NCBI GenBank assembly: GCA_037042185.1
Contig: JAXQJY010000025.1
Coordinates: 1,364,001-1,428,000, forward strand
Length of the DNA stretch: 64,000 nt
Direction of reading: 5' to 3'
Source: Sordariomycetes sp. S80-01Y
Lineage: Eukaryota > Ascomycota > Sordariomycetes
The notes beneath the pieces were generated by a model. The model ran no database searches. It was not told the origin of the DNA and worked only from the letters and a program-made list of their open reading frames with translations. Both the position numbers and the translations under genes were made by a program. Below are positions 34,503 to 46,095 of the stretch, piece by piece (position 1 is the first letter of the stretch; every line of letters starts with the position of its first letter).

Positions 34503-35204
34503 CTAATCCGTCGCCTTGTACTTGGCCCGGTACTCCTCGGTCCGCTTGACGTCCTCAGGCGAAGCAACAGTCTTCATACCCTTGACGATGTCGTCCAGCG
34601 TCAAGATAGCAAAGACAGGAATCCCATACTCCTTCTGCAGCTCACCGATGGCACTGGGCCCGGGCTTCGTGTCGTCTCCTTCAAACCGTAGCTTCTCCAT
34701 GCGGTTGAGCGCAACAACGATGCCTGCCACCTTACCCCCCTCCTTCTGAATCTTGCCAATGGCCTCGCGAATCGCTGTGCCTGCTGTGATGACATCGTCC
34801 ACGATAAGCACCCTCTTGCCCTTCAGCGGTGCACCAACGATGTTTCCGCCCTCTCCATGGTCCTTGGCCTCCTTGCGATCGAAGGAGTAAGATACTGTGT
34901 CAAGGTTCCGGGGCTCAATCTCCCCAAGTTTGATTGTGATGGCGGAGGACAGCGGGATGCCCTTGTAAGCAGGCCCAAACACGATGTCAAACTCTAAGCC
35001 ATCCTTTTTCTGCGCCTCGATGATGGTATGCGCAAATGCGTCTGCGATGGTTCCGGCAAGGCGGGCAGAGTGAAAGAGACCGGCGTTGAAGAAGTAGGGT
35101 GAGATCCGCTTTGACTTGAGCTCGAAGGTGCCGAATTTCAGGATGCCGCCGTTTGTCGAGGCCTCGAGGAATTTCTGCTTGTAGTCCGGTAGTTCTGAGG
35201 TCAT
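34503..35204 (-). CDS. URA5: Orotate phosphoribosyltransferase
   Basis: A single exon of 233 residues, the usual fungal length. It converts orotate and PRPP to orotidine 5'-monophosphate, the fifth step of pyrimidine synthesis in the cytosol. Seen in the sequence: [19 protein letters not shown] near residues 25-43, the [10 protein letters not shown] substrate loop, the flexible [12 protein letters not shown] catalytic loop and the PRPP-binding motif [13 protein letters not shown]. The start [14 protein letters not shown] agrees with the family N-terminus. It is divergent with SRP68, about 515 bp apart. Codon use is strongly biased, in line with good expression. Confidence 0.97.
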   Translation of the reverse strand: MTSELPDYKQKFLEASTNGGILKFGTFELKSKRISPYFFNAGLFHSARLAGTIADAFAHTIIEAQKKDGLEFDIVFGPAYKGIPLSSAITIKLGEIEPRNLDTVSYSFDRKEAKDHGEGGNIVGAPLKGKRVLIVDDVITAGTAIREAIGKIQKEGGKVAGIVVALNRMEKLRFEGDDTKPGPSAIGELQKEYGIPVFAILTLDDIVKGMKTVASPEDVKRTEEYRAKYKATD

Positions 35205-35719
35205 TTTGAGGACAGAGATAGATGCGTCGGTATTGAAGTGGCTAGGTGAGGACTGGGATATCTGTGTTGAGCAGAGCTGGGAGAAAATTTGCCTTTACAG
35301 CGGCAAGATTTCACGCAAGTCATGGTTGCCGACCTCGGGGTAGCACATATTGTGCAGTCTACAGGTGCCAATGGATGCTACAGTTCGGATCTACAGCACA
35401 TCAAAGCCTTGCAATGAACGACTCCCTAATTGTCGCGTGCTCATCTCAACTCATCTCAATCCTGGGACGCGTGGAATGAATGGGACGGAGGTATGACAAG
35501 GGGTCTCGGCGTGCCGCTGACTTGAGATGAACTGCCTGCCCTGGGTTGCTTATATAACCCACGCAGCTCCATGCCCCGCCATTGACCGCCTAGGCCCCGC
35601 CTCGAAATCTGTCTGTAAATTCAGGCCGTGGTCGAACATCACAGCAGGACCGCCGCACCAGCCCCTCTCCCTCCATTGCTGCACCCCTTGAATCCTTCAG
35701 GGACCCTCAATCGCGCAAG
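35205..35719. promoter_or_regulatory. Divergent promoter region URA5 / SRP68
   Basis: About 515 bp lie between the two start codons. A TATATAA element is at 35551-35557 on the SRP68 side, and the last 90 bp before SRP68 are C/T-rich on the plus strand. Confidence 0.45.
35551..35557 (+). promoter_or_regulatory. Putative TATA box for SRP68
   Basis: TATATAA lies 163 bp before the SRP68 start codon, with a C/T-rich leader following. Position and sequence fit a TATA element; no transcript evidence is available. Confidence 0.4.
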
Positions 35720-37632
35720 ATGGATATCACCAAGTTCGTCATCGAGGGTCGCGACCAGGCGCTCCTCTACGGCGACTACTCGACCTACCACCACCAACTA
35801 TCGAAACGCATCCTCAATTCGCGAAGGAAGCTAGGAGTCCAGACAAAGAATCGCGGGAAGTTTCAGAAGAGGGCCCATGTCACCGCCGAGCAGGTTGGGG
35901 AGAATAGGGAATATGTCTACCTCAACTTGCTCACGAGCGAACGCGCCTGGGCTCACGCCATGAGCGTCAAGACGAGTGCTGCGGCTGAACAGGATGGGCT
36001 AAACAGTCGCAAGAAGGGACATGTCGTATCGAGACTTCACAAAGCTGCGCAAGTCGCGCATCAACTTGTTGAGGCCCTTTCGCAAGCCGACATTTCTGGC
36101 GCCTCCACGACCGACGTCCTGGAGCTCAAGGCATACACGGCTATGATCCATGGAGCGGAGCAGTTTGAGGCGAAATCATGGGAGACCTGCTTGCGCCATT
36201 ACTCTACCGCCCGTATCATCTACAGTGCTTTGTCGAGTGACTCTCGAGGCGACATCTACAAGGACCTCCTCTCCGAGACGATCGACCCCTCAATCAGATA
36301 CGCGGCTTACCAATTGAAGACGCCCCGAACTGTGTCCATTCCTGTCATCGCACGCAAAGCCTTCCCCCAGTCCGACAGCTCCCTCGTTGGGGAGGTCAGC
36401 AAGATAAACCCCAACATTCTCAAGCAGACCGAGGACGCAGCGCCCGGTGCCGAGACCGCACCCCGGACTCTAACGTGGAGAACCCGCGAGGTCAAGATCG
36501 AGGATGCAGAGATCGCCTTGAAGTGGGCAGCGGTAGCCGACGCGAAGGAGAGGCTAGCTGCGAAGCTCGAACAGATGGACCACAGCCACCCCTACGAAGA
36601 GGCCGGAGCCTACGATGAGATTCTGGCTGCCTCGGGTGATGCTGTTGATGCTACGAAGACTGCTATCGACGAGCTGAGGGCCGAGGGCGTTGGACAGGGC
36701 GATCCCAGGATGCAGAGCCTGCAGATTACCAGGACCGCCGTTAACTACGAGATGGTAAGCTGGCGCATTGGGCGTAACCGCGTGTTGACGGGCGACCACG
36801 ACGGGGCTGTGGAGAATTACGACTCGGCAAGGCGAGGGCGCAAGCGAGCAAAGAAGACGGACGAATTCAAGGAGACGCAAAAGGAGCTGCCAGTGGGGAG
36901 GAAGCTTGGAAAGCTGAAGGAGAAGGTTGCGCTCTACGATGGTACGCTGCAGAACCTGCAAACCATCATCGAGCTCCCTGGCGTTGCTGCCGATCAGGAG
37001 TTGGCGGACAAGCTTGAGGCTTCTGTCAACTACTTCCAGGCTTTGTCGTAAGTTTGCCCAATTACCTTGCATCATTTACATCATCCAGGAACCAGCTGAC
37101 GCCTTCCAGAAACCTCTCTATTGCGCGTTCCCACGCCATCATTGGCAACGTAGCCAATGCGCTCGCCCTCATCTCCCACTCCCTAAACCTCAGCACCCAA
37201 GCATCTACCCAACTCCCTACCTCAGTCTCTCAGTCTGATGGGCCCCTTAACGTGGACGTTTCCTCCGAAGACATTTCGTTCCTGACTTCCCTGCTCAACG
37301 GCGAGCTCCAGCGCCACCGCGCAATTGTGCACATCGACAACATCCGCAAAGAAGAGGCTTCCAGCTCCAGCTCCACTGGCAAGCCGCCGTTGGTGGAACG
37401 TCTGCATGATTATCCCGCCGGGGGCGTCGATTTGGACAACGTGGTCGAGTTCCCACCCAAAATGGCATTGATCCCCGTGAAGCCCATCTTCTTAGATGTG
37501 GCTTGGAACTACATTCAATACCCGGGCAAGGTACCTACTATTGGCGAGGCGGTCAAGAGCGTGCTGCCGGAGTCGGCTAAGGAGGAGAAGCCGTCTGCTA
37601 AGAAGGGTTGGTTTGGCTTTGGGAGGTCGTAG
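35720..37632 (+). CDS. SRP68: Signal recognition particle subunit SRP68
   Basis: Exons 35720-37047 and 37110-37632 encode 616 residues. The N-terminus MDITKFVIEGRDQALLYGDYSTYHHQ and the following YHHQLSKRILNSRRKLG... block, together with ENREYVYLNLLTSERAWAHAM, form the RNA-binding SRP68 domain with its TPR-like helices. The middle part contains DPSIRYAAYQL, LTWRTREVKIEDAEIA and YEMVSWRIGRNRVLTGDHDG, all typical of the family. The C-terminus is the SRP72-binding part and ends in a basic GWFGFGRS tail. SRP68 with SRP72 binds 7S RNA and supports targeting of secretory proteins to the endoplasmic reticulum. It is convergent with the mitochondrial Hsp70 gene. Confidence 0.95.
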
Positions 37633-38213
37633 TCGGCCTGCGCGCATAACAGCAGAAGACTTGCACGGCAGCGGATGCATACCTGCGTAGACAGTAGGCT
37701 CTGAGAGGGCGACCATGAATAAATCATAGTCCAGTGTGTGAGAACCCATGGCTGAGTCGAGTGATGTCGCCGTCGGTGGGCTGCGTTTTGTTGTTAATGG
37801 GCGCCACTCATAGCCCGAGACGGGGCGGATTTCGAAGACGCCACTTGTAAGAAGCATGGAAAGTAGTGTTTGGCAACGACGCTGAGGGGGGAGATTGATT
37901 ATCATCTAGTAACCTATATAAGGCGATTTGCACATGCAACCGAAACCACCACCATCATGTCCTTGCCCGTAATTTCATGATACAGATCGACAAGAAATCC
38001 TTGTCAATGAAGTTTTGATGCTCCAACGCCGTGAACCGCCCACCGTTTGGTATTAGAAACAAGATTGTGTAACGCAAAGCGGTTTTGGTGGAGGTATGAG
38101 TACAGGGGGAAAAAAAAGTACAACAAGTCAGCAGCTGCGGTCTATGCCGCGCGCTTAACTATTGGTGATACAACAGAGGGGAAGAAAGTTCAGGCGGAAT
38201 AAAATTGAGCCAT
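37633..38213. other. Convergent 3' region SRP68 / SSC1
   Basis: About 580 bp lie between convergent stop codons. No supported gene; frames here are continuations of antisense frames and resemble nothing known. Confidence 0.4.
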
Positions 38214-40316
38214 TTAAGGCTTCTTCTCGCCGGACTCGTCCTTCTTCTCGCCCTCCTGGCCGGGCTGCTCCTGACCCTGGGTCTGCTCGCCGGCCTCGCT
38301 CTTGGCCTTGTGCATCTTGTCGAAGAGGTTGAGGGAAGCCATCTGGAGCTCATCGGTCTTCTCCTTAATCTCAGCGGCAGTGGCAGTGCCCTCGCCGGAC
38401 TGGCTCTGAGCGATGAACTCGCGGAGACCGGTGATCTTCTCCTTGATGCCGTCGGCCTCAGTCTTGTCAAGCTTGTCGGCGTACTCGTTCAGAGCACGCT
38501 CAGTGTCGTTGAGCACAGAGTCGGCACGGTTGGCGGCCTCAATGGCAGCCTTGCGGTCCTTATCAGCCTCGGCGTACTTCTCGGAGTCCTCGACCATCTG
38601 GCTGATCTCGGACTCTGAGAGACCAGAGCCGGAGGCAATGGTGATGGACTGGTCCTTGTTGGTGGACTTGTCCTTGGCGTGGACGTGGACAATGGAGTCA
38701 GCGTCAATATCGAAGGTAACCTCGACCTGAGGAACGCCGCGGTGAGCAGGGGGAATGCCCACAAGCTGGAAGTTGCCGAGCATCTTGTTGTCTTTGACGA
38801 GCTCACGCTCGCCCTGGTAAACCTTGATCTCGACAGCTGTCTGGAAGTCGGCAGCGGTCGAGAAGACCTGCGACTTCTTGGTGGGGATGGTAGTGTTGCG
38901 GTTGATCAAACGGGTGAAAACACCGCCGAGGGTCTCAATACCGAGAGACAGAGGAGTAACATCGAGGAGGAGAAGATCCTTGACCTCACCAGAGAGGACA
39001 GCACCCTGGATAGCAGCACCGATGGCAACAGCCTCGTCAGGGTTGACAGACTTGGCGGGATCGCGGCCGAAGATGCTCTTGACGGACTCGGAAACCTTGG
39101 GCATACGGGTCATACCACCAACGAGGATGACCTCCTGGATGTCCTTAGCCTGCAGGTTGGCGTCCTTGAGAGCCTTGCGGACGGGGTCGATGGTGCGGCT
39201 GATGAGAGGGTCGACCATCTTCTCGAGCTGAGCACGCGACAGCTTCATGTTGATGTGCTTAGGGCCGGAAGCATCGGCAGTGATGAAGGGCAGGTTGATG
39301 TCGGTCTGGAGAGAGGAAGAAAGCTCAATCTTGGCCTTCTCAGCAGCCTCACGGATACGCTGGACAGCCATGCGGTCACCAGACAGGTCAATGCCGGAAG
39401 TCTTCTTGAAGTCCTCAACCATGTGGCGAACGAGGTGGATGTCGAAGTCCTCACCACCAAGGTGGGTATCTCCGTTAGTAGCCTTTACCTCGAAGACACC
39501 GTTCTGGATCTCGAGAATAGAGATATCAAAAGTACCACCACCCAAATCGTAGACAGCGACAACGCGGTCAGCCTCCTTCTCGAGACCGTAAGCAAGAGCA
39601 GCAGCTGTGGGCTCGTTGACGACACGGAGAACGTTGAGACCAGCAATCTGACCAGCGTCCTTGGTGGACTGACGCTGAGAGTCGTTGAAGTAGGCAGGGA
39701 CAGTGACAACAGCGTTCTTGACCTTCTTGGAAAGGTAAGACTCAGCGGTCTCCTTCATCTTGTTGAGAACGAAACCACCGATTTGCGAAGGGGAGTACTT
39801 CTGGTCACGAGCAGACACCCAGGCGTCGCCGTTGGTGTGCTGGACGATCTTGTAGGGGACCTCCTTGATATCGCGCTGAACCTCAGCGTCGGTGAACTTG
39901 CGGCCTATTAAGCGCTTGGTGGCGAAGAGGGTGTTCTCTGGGTTGACGACAGCCTGGCGCTTGGCGGCGACACCGACCAGACGCTCGCCATCCTCGGAGA
40001 AGGCAACGACCGAAGGGGTTGTGCGGGCACCTTCGGAGTTCTCAATGATCTTAGGAACCTTACCCTCCATGAGGGCAACGGCAGAGTTGGTTGTACCCAG
40101 ATCGATACCGATCACGGCACCCTGAACCTTCTCACCGTCGCCAGCGTTTGTGGACTCATAGCGGGCAAAGTTGGAGGCCAAAGGTGCGCGGCTGAAAGCG
40201 GTCGACCGGGCGGCCAGAGGAGAGGCTCGGGGAAGCTGTCGAGCATGTCAGTCGCGGTCAGGTCGCGTCAGCTAGTTGCGCAAACTTACAGCTCTGGAAA
40301 AGCGCGAAGCCAACAT
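38214..40316 (-). CDS. SSC1: Mitochondrial Hsp70 chaperone
   Basis: Exons 40290-40316 and 38214-40235 give 682 residues. The 27-nt first exon (MLASRFSRA) plus the start of exon 2 forms an Arg/Ser/Ala-rich mitochondrial presequence; the unspliced frame lacks it. Hsp70 signatures are all present: [28 protein letters not shown], and [12 protein letters not shown], then the substrate-binding domain with [14 protein letters not shown]. The tail [12 protein letters not shown] is typical of mitochondrial forms, not of cytosolic EEVD or ER HDEL types. The protein drives import of preproteins across the inner membrane with Tim44 and folds them in the matrix. Upstream (40320-40500) the minus strand is an extended C/T-rich tract. 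A 410-codon frame runs antisense through the gene and is a codon-bias shadow. Confidence 0.97.
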
Positions 40317-41410
40317 CTTTGTTGTCACAATTAATAGGAGCTAAGTAAAAACACAAAGATGAAGAAAGACCAAGGCGCGCGGATTGGGAGGAAGGATGGA
40401 TGGAGGAGGAGGATGATGGAGTTGATGATGGAAGATGGAAGAGAGGAAATGAGAAGAAGAATTTTTGAGGCAAGGCCGGCCCGAGGAAAATGGAAAATTA
40501 GCTCCCCCCGTCTGGCCCCGTCATGGAAACCGAAGGAAGGCAGGAAGGGTCCACCGGCGGCTGCACGCCCGGCTATCCCCGGATTAATGTCGGGCCAGCG
40601 CCCTCATACCCGGGGTCACCCTCGCGACGCCTTGACGTCTTGACTCGTCTCTAACAGCCGAAATTTGACCTTCATTATCGGCCGCATTGACCTTTGGGTT
40701 TGCTTAGTACTCTGTGTGGTCTGCATTGAGCATTGTTTACTGAAATACGTGGATGGCTGTGCGCAGACACAGTTCAGCGCCGCAAAGCTGCCTTGGATGA
40801 TTAGAAACAGTGACGATGCTGCTGAAAATGCCCGACGCTGCCAGGATGTTCAAAATTCCTGACCAGAAGAATGCCGTGATGTAGTGGAACTTCCACAAGT
40901 GAACTCAAACCTGATCCACGCTCTCATTGGCGAACAAGGGCAGCCGCACCGTTCCCAGTCCTTAGTAGACGACTCGGAGCCAACGAACGCCCCTCGGAGC
41001 ACATGGCGCTGGGGTGCAGGACACTGCCAGTCACCGACAGCTCAAGACGTCATCCCCACTGCCTCCTAGACACGATCAACCGCAAGTTTGGACTATCTAC
41101 CTTATTGCCTGATGCTGCCCTGGCCTCACTATCTCACTACATACTCCTGTTATCCCGCGATTTGCCTCATCACCCGCGACTCCTTCCAAGCCTGATTCTC
41201 CTGCAGCGAGCCTAGACCTCCGTCGAATATTGGTGTCGCACAGCCTTGTCCCAACCGCCGCCGCCACGTTGCTACGGCATTCCGACGCCGAACCACGATT
41301 TACCGCCCACAACAAGGTCCTTCGAGAAAGCTGTGCGCAACAGGTGTCACTACGCCTGGCAGCCTCGCTGTGACCGCGACCGCTTTCTTCGAAACTAGAT
41401 CTGTGCCGCC
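40317..41410. promoter_or_regulatory. Divergent intergenic region SSC1 / WD-repeat gene
   Basis: The SSC1 side (about 40340-40480) is a long pyrimidine tract on the minus strand. I looked for inverted TTC/GAA heat-shock elements and found only scattered GAA units, not a clean three-unit array. The WD-gene side is C-rich and probably its leader. No gene supported. Confidence 0.4.
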
Positions 41411-43529
41411 ATGGCGGTGGATAGCCTGTCAGTCCCAGCCAGCCACGCGATCTTGTCTGACCTAGGCGCTGATGTTCAACCCGCAGGTTCTATCCCACAT
41501 CAAATCTGATCGCCAGAAAAGGCCGGAAACATTACAAGACTTCGGTTCGGTCGCAGTTCGTACCGGTCATTGGATAAACACGCCCTTGGAGAGACCGCTG
41601 ACCCTCCCCAGGCATTGGCAATTGCGCTCCCTCATTAGCGCCGGGGACCGCCACATCATCTACTTCCCCGGAGGACCAAGTAGCAACTTCGTCCAGCGTT
41701 TAAACACACAAACACGCGAATGCGAAACGATCAAATTCCTCACCTTTGTACCTCGGTGCTTAGTGGCGAAGGATGGCTGGCTGTGCTGTGGGAGCGAAGG
41801 TGGCGAGTTCGTCTCGTTCCGAACGAATGATCAAGTTGCAAGCGGACTTCTCTCTCCCGATGCGGCTGAATCCCAATCCCCGAGTGATCCAACGGAGTCC
41901 AACGATGAGGCTCTCCTGAGGCTGCTATCGCGGTCAAGGAGAACCCAGAAGCAGCTGGTGGCGAAGAATGCCAAGATGGCTGATGAGCGTGTCAACTGCA
42001 TCACCCTGTGGTCACCTCCGGACGAACTCACGGCACATCGTCTTGCGTATACGTTCCAGGTTGCTGTTCTTGCCAACAATGACAAGACTGTGACCATGGT
42101 AAATCTGTGGGAATCGGAGGATAGTGAGAAAGCCGAACCCTTCGAAACGATACGTTACCCAGACTATGTCAACCGAGCAATCATCTCGCCGGATGGGCGG
42201 CTGCTAGTTGCAATACTGGACGATCCTTTTCTTTATGTGCATGAGAGGGTGGAGAAGGGATCAGGGCACTGTTGGCAGCAGAAACAGCGACTTCTGCTCA
42301 AGAGTCAGAACAAGACAGACCAGTCTAACAACCGTGGTAGCTTCGCTGCCTCTTTCTCGTCAACAGGCTCCTATCTAGCCGTTGGCACACAGCATGGGAC
42401 GGTTTCAATATTTGATGCGAAACTCCTCGCAGAGCCTCACTTCGACCCGCTCATCACCACTTTTCAGTCATCGAAACCAAAGTGCAGTCATGGGGCGATC
42501 AGAGACATGGCGTTTTGTCCGGGACCCTTCGACATCCTTGCATGGTCCGAAGATCGGGGAAATGTCGGGCTCGCAGACTCCAGAACGAACTTCGCGGCTC
42601 GTCAAATAATCAGCATCAGCGATGAAGCTGATTTTGAGCACATTGGCCTTCTTGATCGAAGCACGGTAGATCCGAGGCTACTAGATCGCCGCAATAACCG
42701 GGGAGGTTCGGCGCTGAACGCAGCGGAGCGCGATACAGAATCGACTGACAGGCCTGAGCGACTGGAACGACGGTTGGAAGTTCTTAATTATCCATTGACT
42801 CCCAACGAGACAATGGTTCTGGAGGCTCTTCAGGGGGATCGGCGACGTCGGGAGCGCTTGGCGCAACGAGTAGGCGAAGGATCACCAGCCTCCAGAACCC
42901 CTCAGGAGATAGGAGGGTATTTGAGATTCAGGCCCGGCGTGACAGGTGACAACGACAGCAGTCGGCTTCAGGAACACCGTCGTGGTCTGGGTGATCTGTT
43001 AGGCAGCTACAGGGAACAGCGCGACCGTGCGAACGACCGTGTGCGTAGTGCTCGTCAACTCCTCCGCGAAGCCTCAAATGAACCTCCGCGGGGCTATCCC
43101 CCCTCGTCTCCAGGCTGGTCCCGACAAACTTCGGAAACCAACCGCCAAACTCTAGCGCGCGTTGCTGAGACCCTCACCAGGGCAGGCGACAGGCACGACT
43201 CCTCTTATCTTGATGTGTTGGACATCCTCCAAGCACGAGAACGAGGCACCAGTGACGACGATAGATCGTCTTCGCTACCACTGGTCAGTCAGGTCGTGAG
43301 CGGCATCGTGCCTGATCACAGCATTTTCGACTCGGAACAGATGCCCGATCACACGGCTGGCCTTGCTTGGAGCGAGGATGGCCGCACATTGTGAGCAGCT
43401 GCACCCTCGAGCTTGGATAACACCGCGAGCTAACCAGGTCTTAGGTACGTTGGAGCACAAAACGGCATCTACGAATTTCAAGTGGACGTTCAAAGCAGGA
43501 AGTTCTCCCCAAGTGTGGACCTTCGCTAA
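41411..43529 (+). CDS. WD-repeat-like protein with DUF2415-type segment
   Basis: Model: 41411-41416, 41487-43390 and 43445-43529, 664 residues, ending ...SRKFSPSVDLR. The first ATG (41411) has a perfect GCCGCCATGG context but is out of frame; an intron from 41417 to 41486 joins it as MA-VLSHIKSD. The alternative is a start at 41472 (MFNPQVLSHI), 667 residues. Beta-propeller-like strands are seen (AIISPDGRLLVAILDDPFLYV, SFSSTGSYLAVGTQHGTVSIFD), then SHGAIRDMAFCPGPFDILAWSEDRG (broken here only for length), which resembles the fungal DUF2415 segment. A long Arg/Glu-rich disordered region (about 410-600) precedes a last short blade-like end (AGLAWSEDGRTLYVGAQNGIYEF). Molecular role unknown; it probably serves as a protein-interaction scaffold. 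Confidence 0.85.
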
Positions 43530-43830
43530 GTGACGTTTTTTTTTTTTTTTTAAGAGTAGGGGGAACGAGTCTTTGCGAGCGCACGGAGTTGCTGGTATGT
43601 GTGGGCTGTTACTACGGGGGGTGCTCATGCTTTTGCGTGACTAAAAGCGGTATGTGTATTAAGATGAAGTAATGCTGAGTCTGGCACGAACCAACGAGAA
43701 CAACGACCCTAACAAATTGACGGTACGGGGCTTCGGGGGTTGCGTTCAAGGAGTTTTTTCTACATCCATCTCGAATGCTCTCTACAGAATGTACATAACT
43801 TGCGTACCTTTCTCCTCAGGTCTGCTTGAT
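43530..43830. other. Convergent 3' region with 16-T run
   Basis: About 300 bp lie between convergent stop codons. A run of 16 T (43536-43551) starts six bases after the plus-strand stop. No gene supported. Confidence 0.5.
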
Positions 43831-45182
43831 TCACGACTTGGTAATGCTCCCATACAAGATCTCTTCCACCATTTCGCCAATGGCAAGGCTGCTGGTCAAC
43901 CCAGGGCTTTCTATGCCCAATAAATTCACCCAACCCTCATACCCTTCCTCCTTCCTGATGATGAAATCTTGGAATCCCTTCCCGGAACCCACCGCCCCCT
44001 TGGCCGCAAGCTTCGGCCGGATCCCCGCATAGTCCGGCTCAAGAGCACTCACGTCAACTGCGGGCAGATATCTCTTGATCTCCCCAACAGCCTGCTCGAA
44101 CCGCGAAACATTCACGGCCAGGTCGTCCGGCGAGTCCACCCACTCCACATCCGGCCCAAACCGCAAGCGCCCGCCAAGATCGAGCGTGAGATGCGTTCCC
44201 AACCCACCAGCGCCGGGCTCAGGTGCGGGATAGATCAGCCTTGAGACCTTGGGGTGGGAAGACGAGTAAGAGAAGTAGTTTCCCTTGGCGTAGTAGAGTT
44301 GCTTCTTCTCGTTTTTCGGGACGATCATGTTGTGAACGTCCACGGCTCCTAAGCCAGCGGCGTTGATCAGAGTCTCGGTCGTGATGGTTGAAGTTTCCCC
44401 TGTTGAAGCATCGTGGACGTCCAACTCCCAGCCACTGCTTCCCCTTTCTCCCAGCGGCCTGATATTTCGCACAGGCGAGTTCAAGGCCACCGTGCCGCCT
44501 GCTTCCTCAAACAGCCCCTGCAGAGCAACCATCAACCCGTGACTGTCCACGATCCCTGTAGTCGGACTCTCTAGGCATCCACCGTCCGCACTTACCCCCT
44601 CGCCCTCCCGCTCGACCTCCCCTTTCGTCACCCATCTGAAAGGAACATCGATCCGCTTACAATGATCCGCAATATTTTCTAGCGCAGCTCCCTGCTCTTC
44701 AGTCTGAGCGACAATCCACTTCCCTGTATTTTTGAAGCCGACGTTGTGTTTTGGGAGAAAAGAGTACAGAAGATTCTTTCCGTGAACGCAAAGGCGAGTC
44801 TTGAGGGAATCTGCACCGTAGTATATCCCGGCGTGGATGACTTCGCTGTTGCGAGACGAGGTCTCGGTGCCGGGTTGCAGGTGCCGCTCTATGAGCAAGG
44901 TAGATGGGATTGGTGAGCGCCTGGTGAGTTGGTGCGCTATTGACAAGCCTACTACGCCGCCGCCAACGACCTACTCATCAGGTAAGCCCTGACCTGTACC
45001 TCACGGTATCCGTGGTGAATGATACCACCGCATTTGAACCAGCGGAGCAGGTGAAGGGAATGAGATGAGGATAAACTTACAACGTGCGTGAAATCAGCAT
45101 GCCGTGCACTGGTGGAACTAAAGCATTCTCTCCTAATGTGCCTGCTTCTAGGCAGAGCTCTGAGCGCTGGCCTAGCAAACAT
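43831..45182 (-). CDS. Mitochondrial FAD-dependent oxidoreductase, L-2-hydroxyglutarate dehydrogenase type
   Basis: Exons 45081-45182 and 43831-44970 (110-nt GTAAGT...TAG intron) encode 413 residues. Exon 1 is a classical mitochondrial presequence (MFARPALRALPRSRHIRR...) and exon 2 opens straight into the FAD-binding GGGVVG motif at 37-42, followed by LSIAHQL. SEVIHAGIYYGADSLK, RWVTKGEVE, SPTTGIVDSHGLM, INAAGLGA and LIYPAPEPGAGGLGTHLTLDLGG are hallmarks of L2HGDH. The C-terminus has GFQDFIIRKEEGYEGWVNLLGIESPGLTSSLAIGE-type sequence. The enzyme family oxidises L-2-hydroxyglutarate to 2-oxoglutarate, a metabolite-repair step. The start chosen gives the presequence; the unspliced Met at 44946 would remove the cofactor motif. 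Confidence 0.92.
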
Positions 45183-46095
45183 GATAGGAGGACTCAATGG
45201 TTGGGGAGGTGAAGTCGGATGCGGGTCTAGGGTGGGTGTTGACGTCGATGCTACAAAACAGTGAGAGAGCCGCACCGCACTGTACAGCTTTCTTACACAT
45301 CCACGACGCATCGCCGGATAGCTACGGGGTTCCCAGCTCACGCTCAGCACCAAGAGCTCGAGAATAGTAGGGTTGTCGCACGCTGAGAAGCTACGCCATG
45401 TGCTCTCGAAGCTGGTCGCGGAAGGCGGCATTGACCACACCTTGATCAACATAGTGTAAACAACCAACATCCCCCGAAAAGGCGAGACCCAGCAATTTCC
45501 TACAAAGGCTGAAAATTTACAGTACGACCAGTACTGTGTATCAACAAAATAGTAGACTGTCACTTCGAAGCTAGACGATGGGCTACACAAAGATGCGACC
45601 GGCGGGGATTGCACTCACTGTGTGATATGTCTGTCACTGTCCGAAACCAGGCCACCTGGCCGCGACATGGCCGGCTTCTCGATTTGCATGGCCTAGCTTG
45701 TGGTGTTGGCCGGAAATCAAGAAGGAGCCCTGTTATCCGATCATGGGCTGAGACACAGATTGGGTTACTCAATGCTCGAATATGGTCTTCGCGGGTGGGA
45801 ATTGCACACGGTCTCTTCGACGACTCACGGCGAAGGACTTTATGAAATCGACGAGAAAGCGACAGGCGCTACAAGTTAGTACTAGTGGACAGGAGTGGGA
45901 CATGCAAGAAATATCGCGGCATATGGATAGAAACAGGAATAGATCAAGGTTAAAACATTATGGGATACCTACCTGCCTAGGTAAGGTAGTACCATACCTC
46001 TTATGCTATGCCGTAACGCCTCTGTGGCTTCGAGCTGCCCTCAAAGCCAACCGTGGTCGCCATTAACGCCGTGTTCCTATGGAAAGGTCTCCTCG
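45183..46095. other. Intergenic between L2HGDH gene and coiled-coil gene
   Basis: This is the upstream region of the flavoprotein gene plus the 3' region of the next minus-strand gene. A TACCTACCT...AGGTAAGGTA near-palindrome lies at 45966-45993. An open minus-strand frame (44952-45614) is mostly the antisense-free leader of the flavoprotein gene and is not a separate gene. Confidence 0.4.
45966..45993. repeat. TACCTA/TAGGTA near-palindromic motif
   Basis: TACCT units face AGGTA units within 28 bp. A similar arrangement occurs at 7530-7551. Such motifs recur in ascomycete intergenic DNA; function is not known to me. Confidence 0.4.

Noticed and set aside
38679-39911. 410-codon plus-strand frame antisense to mitochondrial Hsp70
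   Set aside because: Long antisense frames through Hsp70 genes are a known effect of strong codon bias; the sense strand carries every Hsp70 signature.
40350-40500. Heat-shock element array upstream of SSC1
   Set aside because: Only unordered GAA units in a purine-rich tract; no alternating nGAAnnTTCn array.
44952-45614. 220-codon minus-strand frame upstream of the flavoprotein
   Set aside because: It contains the flavoprotein exon 1 (Met at 45182) read through the intron; the upstream part is leader.
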